Shown: in pieces, positions 39,201-50,604 of the stretch
Numbering within the stretch: the stretch's first letter is position 1
Layout: every line of letters begins with the position of its first letter
Origin: Pyrocephalus nanus
Taxonomy: Eukaryota; Chordata; Aves; Passeriformes; Tyrannidae
Length of the DNA: 64,000 bases
Reading direction: 5' to 3'
NCBI GenBank assembly: GCA_038380795.1
Contig: CM076270.1
Location: 11,903,001-11,967,000 of the forward strand
Position numbers and translations under genes: made by a program
The notes under the pieces: model-generated
What the model was told of the DNA's origin: nothing
The model's database searches: none
Seen by the model: the letters and a program-made list of their open reading frames with translations, nothing else

Positions 39201-39551
39201 AATTTAAAGTCAGTCTTTTTTAAAAACACAAACCAAAAAATTCAGTTATGAGTTGGCACCATTGCAAGGCACTCAGCTGGTATTTTGGCCCCTGCACTGG
39301 AGAATGGCAAGGACATGGCCCAACTGCTAGAGGCTTGCACCAGCTCTTGTGTAAACCCCCTTGGCCCCTGACTGCTCAGGGCAGAGCTGGTGTGTGATGG
39401 TGGAGAGCCAGCCTCTCTGCTGCCATGGCAGTGGCGTGGCATGGCATGCCAGCAGCTTCCAGAGTAACAGGGGAAGACATTTTTTACCTCTTCTCTGTTG
39501 CTTCAAATGTGTGTCTCCACACAGCACTCCACTGTGGTCACCCTGCAAGGT

Positions 39552-39564
39552 CACACACACACAC
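39552..39564. repeat. (CA)n short run
   Basis: Six CA units within otherwise unique intron sequence. A similar short run occurs near 61865-61875. Confidence 0.8.
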
Positions 39565-41691
39565 CAACCTGGCAAGGGCTGGAACGGACAGCTGCTGGCA
39601 GCATGCATGCTCTTCCCATTTTACTGTCTTTTAAAAGCTGTTAACTTGAAGCAGGGAGAAAAAGAATCAATAAACTGAGGAGTTGCAATCTCTTTTGAGT
39701 ATCTTAAGAGCCTGGCTTTTGGCTATTTTCAGCAAATTAGTGTGGGGCTCTTATGCACTTATTTCTGCTCTCTGCGAGGTGAAAGCAGGACTGCCGCCAG
39801 CTCTGTGACTCACACAAACACAGGGAAGGAAATATAAACCAAGCTGCCTGCTTGCTCTTTCCCAGGGCTTATTCACACCCTTTGTAACTATTTGATGTGC
39901 CTGCTCCAGCGCATCCTAAGTTGCAGAATGAGAACAAGCAGGGCTGGGGATGGGTTTAGACAGCTTTCACACTAAATTGATGCCAGAGCCAGATCTCAAA
40001 CTTCCCAGTGAACAGAGAGGGGAAAATGGAGACCTGTCTGCACTTTTGAGACAGTAGGTCTCGACAGTCCCTGCCAGCTGGGTAGAAATAACTTATGTTC
40101 TGTTACAAACCATTTTTGGCTATGACACACAAGATCCATTCTCATCCATCACCTCCATGTACCAACCTGACACCTACAGAGCTGTTCTTCTCAAAGCCTC
40201 CAAATCCTGAGCCACAGACAAGTGTTTGCATTTCATTAAGGTCCAGGCCTTCAGCAAAGATGTGCTGGAGGTGCCTGATGAGTGTTCAATATTCAGCATT
40301 TTGCCATATAGCCAGTTCTTTCTTACCTGTCTTCTGTCCTTTTCTGAAGACCACGGTTTCTAGAGTCTTAAAATGGGACAAAAGTCTCAGTTTAAATTCG
40401 TGGAAAGAAATGAGCAATTCCTACCCATCATAGCTGCAAATAACCAAAAATACCATGCAGGAGATGAGGCTCATTTAAAAAGCTGAAGAAAATAGAACAG
40501 AAATAAAAATACACCAAGAGCTTTTAATTTTAGAGTCCAACTCAGCTTCTGAGTGTCTCAAGTTTAGCAAACAAGCTCACTGCTCTTCCCTCTGAGGTTC
40601 CCTTTGGATATCTGGCATCAGTTTTCTCTATAAATTTATAGAGTAAAAGAACAGCAACGTAAAACACACTGGGTCTCATATTGGGCTGTGGAGAGATGGC
40701 ACTACTACAAAAGAGAGAGAAGGATCTCGTGTATTATTCCCTGGGATAGTGATGTCCCAGGAAAAACACTCCAAAAAGGGATCTGCCTCCTAGAGATGGC
40801 AAAGATAGGGTATATTCTTTCCAAGACAGAGACCTTCCTTCTCTGGAGTGCAGGAATGCAGTGGATCTTTTCTCAGCACCTAATGGTCCTTGCCTTGCTG
40901 TGATCTTCTAGGTGCCCACTTTCACACCAGAAACTCTGATGTATTTCCTGTTATCCCCTTCGCAGTTCTTCCATCCAGCCAAACTCTCTTCAGACTCAAA
41001 GCAAAACAGCAGCAATTTATACTTGTACTGGAGAAGTTAGAAATGCCACAGTGAGCAGGGAAGAAAGGCTCCATCCACAGCCTTCCTGCCAGGTCCTGCA
41101 GTGTAGCACAATTCGGGTCTCTGCCAGGGACAGTAGCAAGTGGCTTCCAGGAGCCTAAAGAGCCCTCACTTGCTCACCAGCTTTACTGCTGGGCTCCTCG
41201 CTTGCTTCCCTGCTCAGCCCGAGTTAATTGTTCCCACCAGATTGCCTCGCCTGCCGCACTGGGGTGCCTGGAAGAAGCATTCTGACAGGGCAGAGTACTG
41301 TGACTTGGAGCCAAGAGGGACAGAAATTCAAGTTGAACTCAGCAGTTATTCTAACAAAACACACACCAGCATATCTAAATGCCAGCTCCTGCCTTCTCTT
41401 CCAGCTACTGCCATAGCTCTCACAGCCCCATAGGATGCCAGGAGAGGAAGCTCTGTCCAGGACTTTGCACACCTCCAGGCTCCTCTACCTTCAGCTGAAT
41501 GGCCCAGAACATGCCCTGGGACACTGACCAAAGGAAAGGCACAAGCCTGTCAGCATCCCACTTCACCCATCTCTCAGGGCTGGCAGACTTCTGCTGATAC
41601 CCACAGCATAGCAGCAGCAAACCTCTGCAATGCCATGCTCTAACACCAACAGCTGCAGCCCTCATGCTGCTTGAGGATTATCCTCCTGTGA

Positions 41692-41702
41692 CCCCCCCCC
41701 CC
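41692..41702. repeat. Poly(C) tract of 11
   Basis: An uninterrupted run of 11 C residues lies in a C/T-rich neighbourhood (about 41640-41900). Run length may be unreliable in short-read assemblies. Confidence 0.85.
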
Positions 41703-43437
41703 TCAGCTTCTCTCTGTGATCTGCCCACCCCATTCCACAGGCTGGCACAAGGCCAGGCTCCCCCGCCTCCAATCTCCATTACTCCATCTGTCCAAGTCTT
41801 GGCCTTTTTCAGCACTCATCTGATGCATCAGGGCCACAGCAGCTCAGCACCAGAGCCCAGAACCTTCCACCCTTCAGACCCCTCACAAAGGGTTCCTCAG
41901 GGGCTCACAGCCTGTGAAAAGACAAAGTTTTGAATGCAATGCTCCTTGAGACCACGCGTTTTCCCTTCCCCTGCCCCATCTACATGCACACAGGGAGCCA
42001 AGAGCCTCACTCCCTCACTATTTCTGGATGTGGCCAGACCCCCCTCTGCCTCTGCCATTGAAGATGTCTGACATAGCAGACAGGCCAGCTCCTGGCATTT
42101 GGTTTACCTTCCAGGCTCTGTTTAGCTTCCATCCAGAGATAATAGATCCCTGCCAAGAAACTTAGTTGTCAAGGAGACTTTTTCCAAACAACAGTTTGGT
42201 AAAAACTATGTTATTATCTAGGGTAGCACATCTCCAAGGTAGAGCTCTCAGGTTAACTGCCTGCTGCCTTGCTTCAGCTAAAATACAGCCCCAGAGGCAG
42301 AGGAGAAAACCAAAATGAAGTTGGCAGCATAACCAAGTCCCAGAGTTCATAATTTTACACACATAAAGGATGCTCTGGAGGCAATGCAGAGGTCACCAAA
42401 GAGTGCTGTGCTCCTCCTGGTGCCATGGCTGGGCCTCCCCCACACTCTCCTACACTGATTTTATATTCAACACAAAATGCAAAGAAACAGATCCTAGCCT
42501 TTCACTAACATTGACTGAGTCTCCTCTGGGAACTGCATATTTCAGGTGGCAATATTTAACCTAGAAACAGATGAAAGCAGAAGCCTTTATGCATAGAGAG
42601 CACAAGACCAGACAGGTGGGTCGAGATCCGTGCTCAGCAGAGGCTTGGCAGGCGCTTCTTAATGAAAGATGTAGCCGAAGGGCATGCAGAGAGTTTCATT
42701 CTATGGATGCAGTTCTCTAGCTCCTGCTGCATGTTTCCTCCAAGTCCTAGTAGAGGACAGATCTCTAGAGCAATAAAAGCTCCTTTTCTATTTGCTTCTG
42801 CCTTCAGCAATAACAATTTCTATCTTCTCTGTTTCCTTCTTCAGAGGCTGGGTTAACTAAGAGAGCGAAATCTGCCACTTCCACCCCTCTTATACTACAA
42901 ATAAAGCTATCTCACAGCAGCCTTACTAGCTACCATTAACTTCACCAACAATGAAAAAGCAGGCAGAGAATAGCAACCAGGAACGAAGACTGCATGTGGG
43001 TAATAAAGAAGGGTCACCCTGCATGTAATCTTCAAAACCAGGCACAAATGAAGCAGTTGCAGGAAAGTGAGGTACTTGCAAAACTACCGGGTGTCAGCTG
43101 CTCTATTTCTAATTGCCTGAAATGACAGCTCCTGACAGCATAAAGCTAATCTTTCATCTCTCAATAAGAGTTTCAAAGGTGGGAGACGTTTCCTGGCATG
43201 GGGAAAAGGCTGAGCTGGGATTCAGGATATAAGGCACACAACAGAATGGGAGCCGTTTTAAGGTCTTCAAGCACTTACTTCAACACAGAGCTTTATTTGG
43301 TGCAGGCTCTTCCACACAAAACATGTAAAAATAGCAACCGGTGAGACATGAAAATCAGAGATAGTGAGCTTGTGCCAGAGACATTTAAAGGGAATGATGA
43401 TCTGCTGTTACGGCTTCAAGCAGTGATTTAAGACTCC

Positions 43438-43449
43438 ATAATTAATTAT
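43438..43449. promoter_or_regulatory. Perfect palindrome ATAATTAATTAT
   Basis: A 12-bp perfect palindrome containing two overlapping TAATTA cores, in unique intron sequence (about 43380-43500). This is the type of core bound by homeodomain proteins. In AT-rich DNA it can also occur by chance. Confidence 0.3.
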
Positions 43450-45791
43450 TTGCTCTACACTGGCCATGAATGAGGAGGGAAGTACCAAGGTTTATAGTTC
43501 CATCCTCAAGATAAAATGAGCCTGAAAGTACACTGGAGGTAAAAGAATAAAATTCAGTAAAGAACTCAGATTGTGAAGTCAAGAGTGTTTTATTCTCATA
43601 CCAAGTTTTTGCTCAGTCTCCTACCATCTCAAAGACCTAGACAGTTAAGCTTCTTATATGGTTTATCTAGAGATAAAATTCAGCACCAGTTTATTACATG
43701 GCAAGGTCTTTTCTGAAGAACCTTCCACTAAAAGAGCAGAAAGACTTAGCAGGTTAATTGATATATCCTTTTTACTAGACAAATTTATTGAAATCTGAAT
43801 TCAACCAACAGGGTCAAACTACTAAAGAGTACAGTAAAATTTTAAGTCCCCAATTTTATTTATTTTTTTTTTCAGGAAAGAGTGGGCACTACACCTTCAC
43901 ACTTTCCTCCCAGTAATGTGCATTTAGGATCTCTGTCAATTTGTATAAACTCTACCAGTTATCACACTGAGAGGCACTTTATGCCTCAGCACCATGTTGA
44001 ATGCATGGTGACTCCCTTAACCAAAATGCTATGTTCTTATCCTGGGAAAAGAGGTTCACAGCCCAGCACCAAAGAGCATTTGGTCCACTGGCAGGCCACT
44101 GGAGGCCCCTGGAATTAGTGCTGAGTGGAGGGAGAAAGTAACCTGGGAGTGGAAACAGCAACTCCAGAACTGTGACTCCAGTGAAACAGCAGGTCTTAGA
44201 AAAAATTTGGAAACAAAAGTTAAAATTTATTCTCCTCTGTACTGAACTCTGTGTTTCTTAAATATCAAACAAATCCACAGAGTAGTACAGAAGACAGAAA
44301 CCCATTATGACCAAAATTTAGACATTCTAAAATTTTACTTCCTTTGGAGTTGAAACAAAGGACATAAAACCTCTGAAATTATTCACAAAAGGAAGAATCT
44401 AAAAATATTTCAGACATAAGGGTACAGGAACAACAAATAGAAAATATGCAAAACATTTCACAAACTTCAAGAGCTCTGTTCCAGAAAAGAAACATCAAAT
44501 CTTGTTATTTTCCCTTTACAATGGCAAACTGAGGCAATGCAGTTCTGTGAGTTATTCCCTTCAGATGAAAAATGATCAAAGGTTTTTGCAACAGCTCTGC
44601 TAATCAGGTGTTTAAAACAGCTCCACTCATGACCTTTTGCCTTCCATAGGGGGATGCTCTTGACTTAAAGGCCAGGCTGTTGGCAAAGGGCAGCAGAGGC
44701 AAGCTTTTCCCTCTTGGTAAGCAGCAGAGGATACACGTGTAGCTTCCTTGTCCCTTGCTTTTACCCAAGGGGGAGAGGTCATGCCCATGCAGATGGACAG
44801 GAGTGGGATCCCATCCGACAGTACCGGAAACCCACAGCCAGGCTTGGCTGCCCCAACACGCACAGGACAAAGGCGAACAAGCTGGAACCCAGCCCGAAGC
44901 ACTCTGCCAAAGCTGTTTGCCAAAGGGAAATCCCAAAAGACTATGGCCTGGAGCCAAGGATGTGGGGAGAGAGAATTAAAGAAGTCCATCTGAAGGTGAC
45001 TGAATTTCCCCCTCCTCCAATTGCTATGCAGTGTCCTCAGGACTAATGGGAGGTAGCTACAGGTCTTTCTGAGGAACAGGTATCAGGACAAGGAGCAGAC
45101 TTGCTTTGGAAAAGCACAGGAGAATGGGGCAGAAATATTTATGAGGGTTCCTTACCCTCAGTGCAATCCATTCCTTGCTTTCATGCCAGAATGACCACAC
45201 AAACCACTGCTTCTACATGAACAAACATCAGTGTCTTGTGTACCTAAGTGACAAAAATGAGCAGGCAGCACGACATAAGGACTTTGGTAAGACTGGGTGC
45301 CAAGATAGACACCAGGCAGCTGGTTCAGAACCACAAAACAGGACTGCATTTTCAACAGAGCAGGAAAGGACCCAGACAATCCAAGTAAGTAATTTCTAAA
45401 CTGGAAAGTGCAACAAAACCAGAGAGTTTAGTATCCACAGTTCACATCAGGACTTGGCCCCCTCTGCTCAAAAAAAAAAAGCCTAGAGATACTCAAACAG
45501 AAAGTAATGAGACAGGGAGATCAACCAAAACCAATTAGCAGACTCCAGCCAGAAGGCAGAATTATCCTAGCCATCACTGGCATGCTGAATTTCAGCTGCA
45601 GATGAAGGCTGCAAACTTTGACAGTAGGAGAAAATCAGCTTCAGGGCTTCCAACAAGCTGGTCCCAAACCACATAGTTAGGTTTATTTAACAAACAAATA
45701 TACTATAACTAGCATTTTCTCTTATCACTCTAAACTGGGGATTTTCCAGGTTGTTTTTCTTTAACTCTTTGTGGTTTCCTAAAATATTCCA

Positions 45792-45832
45792 GGGGAATAT
45801 TTATATATTATATATATTCTTGTGAATATATA
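45792..45832. repeat. AT-rich alternating tract
   Basis: After a short G run the sequence becomes nearly pure A/T with alternating TATATA steps, ending near GAATATATAG. It overlaps the right arm of a perfect 9-bp hairpin (45782-45802). No gene-like content. Confidence 0.7.
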
Positions 45833-46378
45833 GCCTCCGGTAAGCTTGTTTCTCCCATCCACCTTTCACAAGCCCTGGAGCAGCTGAACATTCTTTTTCT
45901 TTAAAGTTACTTGAGTTGATCTGAATGAGCAAGATGTAAATTAGCAAAGCATCAGCATGTTCTTAGGGCTCAGAGATCCAGAGGGGTTGGGCAGAAATGA
46001 AGAGCTGAAAAGGATGTGACGGATGCACCCCCAGGACTCAACAGATCCCTTTGGTGAGATCCCAGTGGCTTTTCTTTATATGGCCAGTTGTCCATGCTCA
46101 CGTATTTGTGTGGGCAGGCACCAATCCCTCTTCTCAAGATGCAGAGCACGTAGTAATCCCAAAATAGTTCTACTGACATCCAAAAGATTTCTCCAAGAGT
46201 AAGGTACAACACAGTGAGAGAAAGGATAGCAAAGATAGCCCATAGCAAGTCTGTAGCTTTCCTTCCCTGGATCGATTTATTAATTTCTTCTGTGCTCATG
46301 ATTATAAAGAGGGGGAAAAGGGTGAGGAGACAGGGACAAGGCCCCTGTGTGCAATGAAATTAAATGCACAGCAGCAGC

Positions 46379-46392
46379 CATCATTAATGATG
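46379..46392. promoter_or_regulatory. Perfect palindrome CATCATTAATGATG (homeodomain-type)
   Basis: A 14-bp perfect palindrome centred on TTAA, with two inverted ATTA/TAAT cores and a further CATTATGG just downstream. It resembles a paired or dimeric homeodomain site. It lies 80 bases before the first codon of the small minus-strand open frame starting at 46299. Regulatory function is inference. Confidence 0.35.
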
Positions 46393-46399
46393 CATTATG

Positions 46400-49300
46400 G
46401 AGTAACAAAGGGAGCCTATCTGATTGACACTCCCTAACAAGTTGTGTATAATAAACACTTCTCTCTAGACAGAAGGTTCCTGATTATGGGATATGTTCCC
46501 CCTCATGTTAATGATGGATCCATTGTCATAGACGCACCCCACTTGAAAGGAGAGAGGCACCCAAAATAAAAGGAGGATTGACTGGGAGATGCTTGACTGA
46601 AGAAGCCACAAGGCCACCTTGCTGAGATCTGTACAGAGCAAAATGCAGAAGGCTGAGAAGTCATCCAGAAAAATAAATGGCTGCAAAACAAGTATGAAGA
46701 CCAGGGATATGGATGCTCTGGTATAGCTTCCTCAGAACAGGATCCGGACAGTATTTTTACAATTTTCTCTAAATGGATGAGTATTAGTGCATAACCTTGG
46801 TTCCTCACATTGCACATCAGCTTCTACGTACAGCACAGAAGCTGCCTTGGGGAGCCTGCTAAGAGGAGCACCCTGACAAAGGAGACAGGCTCACTTCCTT
46901 CCCTCAGCACCAGCCTGGCTCAGGGGTTCACAGACCAGATCTGGAACTTCAGCACTTAACCAGGAAATCCCACTCTGAACTGGTGGGGATCCAGCCAGTT
47001 CTTGCTGGCACATTCCTGGCCCCCAGGATCTCACTTGCCCTCAACAGCTCCTCCTTCTCTCCTCTGATAACTCTCAATACAATCACTGTTATTTCCTTCC
47101 TGCATTCCTGTAGCAGTACTCTCTTACCCTTTCCATTTGACTCTAGTGATTAGAGGCCACATAGAGGGTCCATAGGTGGCAGACTACAGGCCACTACTGG
47201 CTAGGTTCAAGCCACAGTCCCTGAAGCAGGTGGAGTTTAAGACAAGGACTGTAGGGTCCTCAGGACTGGGACAGATCCCAGACCACCCAAGCCATACAGA
47301 ACTGCACCAGTTCAGACTTCCAGAACCCTGTCTCCCCAGCAGAGATGACATCTCCAACAGAAACAGGCTCATCTAGTGGGGGACAGTATTCTCTTTAAGG
47401 GAGGATTAACTTCACTGCAGGTTTTAAACACATCTTGCTCTTGAGGATTGAATCCGAAACGAAATGGGATGAAAGGATGCAATCTCAAGAGAAGCAGAGG
47501 GATCATTCCTAACCAGAAGTGTTCACATTCTGAAAGGCATCTGAGCTAGCACACCAATCAAGCCCATTTCCAGACAATGCCATAAGCCAGAGGTTAGGCC
47601 CTGAAGCATGTCATAAGGAAGTTTGCTGGCAGACATTAAACAAGGAGTGTAAACTCTGAGTTTTCCAGAGAGCGATTAAAAGGGAAAGGCAGGAAATTTG
47701 CAGCTCTGTAATTAATGCCAGTGAGAAGTCAGAACAGAGGGTGACATCACTACAGCTAATTACAACTAGGGGAAGGATAGGAGTAATCGTTATCCTGACC
47801 CTGTGATCCATATCTGACTTGATTCAATTGTGCTCCTGGCTAGACTTCTCAGGATGAGCGTGATTCCCATGGCATGTTTCTGGCTCTGTTCGTGCCAAGC
47901 ACGTGTGAGGCCAGACCCCACATATTTCACGTGGATGTTAAAAAATAAGAGTAGTTAGGAGTGAGTCTGGGGATAGATCATAGGGCTGCCCATGGGTGTT
48001 GCAGCAAGACACTCAGCCCCTTAAGGCTTCTGCTGTAAGAAGATACTGTAAGGCACTGAGGAGCAGTCAGGCCTGACCTCTCTTCCCCTATTTAACTGCC
48101 CAAATCCATTTTTCCACACCCACCCCAGAGCTGGCATTACTCCAGTAGCCAGAAATAAGCAGACATCTGGCACCAAAAGCGAGCGAAGCACTTCTGCTCT
48201 CCTTGTGCCAAGACAATTCTCCCCAGGCTGTCACCGTCGGTGGCCTGGAAGCTGCTGTTTCCACATCCACACAGAGGACGGATGGCAGGGCTCTATAGCT
48301 CATTACCATTGCTACATAGATAGGTCACTCAGAGCAATAAAAGACAGAAAAAGCAGGAATTGCTTAAGGAAGATCTGCTCTCACCTGCCAGTCAGGCCTC
48401 GGAAGACACTATTGATATATCTTGTCCTGATGCCATCAGTGTTTGGAGATGAGCCCTTGAAAGGAGCTCTCTGTCACCACAGGAAAAAGTCAAAGGATGT
48501 CCCCTTCTGAAAAGCAATTGTAGTGCTGCACAAGGTCACTAAGACTTTGGAGTATCAAATTTTAAGCCAAGACCTTCAGCTGTCCCATTCAGCCATTGCA
48601 GCTGATTCCCACAATCTGTTTAAACCAGTGTCATTCAGGTCTCCCACTGCCGTGCAAAAGGATACCAGAAAATTGACAAATGGTCTGCAGAAATGCAACA
48701 CTACAACAAAAAACCTCTCTGAAACAGGAGCCGAAACAAGGCAGCCAACATACTGCACCTTGTGCCTTTCACCACCCTGAAGGGACACACATCCACTCTG
48801 CCATGTAAAGAAAACGATTTGAAAAGTTGTTTCACAGAAATGGCATATCAGTAGCACTACCTGTCAGTTCTAAGGAAAACTAAATAAGGTTAAAGATTAA
48901 CCAGACAGAAAAAGCAAAGCTATATCCAGAGGAAAGGGAGGGGGAAGTTGCACGGTCTTGGTTTTATAAGAATTGTTCTTTGTAGAAGATGTGACATTAG
49001 TATCTGGAATCACTATTTTGGCACTGCATGATAGCAACAAGCTCAGCGGCGAAACAGAGAAAGTAGCCTGTTTCTGATGAACTCTTCCCAATAAATCCAG
49101 TGCAGCAAGTTAAACCTGACAGCATAAAGAAAGAAAACCCACCAGACAGAATTCTACTTTGAGTCTTGATAAAGGAAGTGTTATTAACACATAAAAATTA
49201 TTTTTAAACGCTTTTCTAAATCGCTGTGTATATGCAGCATATCTGCCAGAAATATTTTCCTGTTATATTGAAACATTGTCTGAGACTGCACAGATTATAA

Positions 49301-50554
49301 ATTGGTGAAATTTCATGGTAGCATTTATATATGCTTCAATAATGCTACAAAGATTAAAAACATGATGGAAATCTACAGCATGGCTTCAAAGTAAGATATC
49401 AGTCAGTTTATAAAGAAAACCATAGTAACAGACCTGTAATACCTAATAGCTAGTCTGCAAAGGTTAATAACAAATTCCTTTTAAAATCTTTCTCACATCC
49501 TCCTCCCCTTTCCCTACCCTTGTTTCCACAAAGACTGTAGGAATCCCCTGGATAAAGGGAGAACTCACAGTCCAGTAGCATGCAATATTCAGTCGGTCCT
49601 AAGGCTATTACAGCACGCTGCTCCCATGCAGAGATAAGCAACGGTTTAGAAAAATATCTGAGCAGTTCCAAACATCAAGATGATGTCACACCCCAATGGA
49701 AAATATGCAGGCTAGTATTGCAGCAGTCATTGTGGCATTCAGCACACAGTCATGCTAAAATCCACAGAAGAATATAGCTACATTCCTTCATAGGATTGGA
49801 AGACTGAAACCAATAAGATTTTTTTCCATGAAGCAGGAACTGGGTTGGATCCTATAAAACATTTACTCACTGAGCTTTCACAGGACACTGAAGTACAGAA
49901 CAGCTACACTGTCAATGCTGAGATACACATGCAGTGATTTGTAATGCATACTGCATGGGCTTATTTTCTTTCCTAGCAGATGTGAAGAATTGATTACAGA
50001 ATAAGGTAAGAAATGAGGTTACATAGCTGGGCATTGCAAATAATAAAATAAACAGGATTAAATAAATGAACTCATGACCAGTTAAGGAATAAAGCTAAGG
50101 TAAAACCAACAGCACCTCTTTTGCATATGCCAGAAAGGCTACGCATGCAGCTTTTGAGAACAGTCACATTTTAATGGGATGTTCTGAGAAGAGGGTTTAG
50201 ATGAAATATGCAAGTAGTCCTAAAGAAATACGACAGTTCTTCTTAAAGAGCTTTAAGTCACAAATTTTTGTACCGTATAAACTAATGTGGTATGACCTCT
50301 GAGCACACACAGGCTTCTAAAGTCACAGAGGAAACACAGTAAGGCAACCTAACACATATGTATGGCCTTAAAAATCAACCCAGCCATCTGTCTCACCTGC
50401 TGCTGGAGGTGAAGAAGCTGACCCAGTGTGGGTTTGAAAGTCTCACTCGAAGCCCCGTGGTGGGTGCTAAGGTGACAGGCAGAGTGAGAGCTAGGGGAAA
50501 GAGGTGCATGCATCAGAAATAAAACTGGAATAGAAACCCAGCAACATACCTGTG

Positions 50555-50604
<50 letters not shown>

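Larger units (their letters stand above)
36331..46100. other. Intronic sequence without recognised gene
   Basis: Unique sequence with a C/T-rich stretch around 41640-41900, a poly(C) run, one (CA)n run and the ATAATTAATTAT palindrome at 43438. A mildly CpG-enriched segment lies at about 44800-44920. Overlapping frames of 110-120 codons on both strands there look compositional. Confidence 0.55.

Noticed and set aside
44604..45046. Opposing frames of 110-120 codons
   Set aside because: Both strands and several frames are open at once, with no recognisable domain. Likely compositional.
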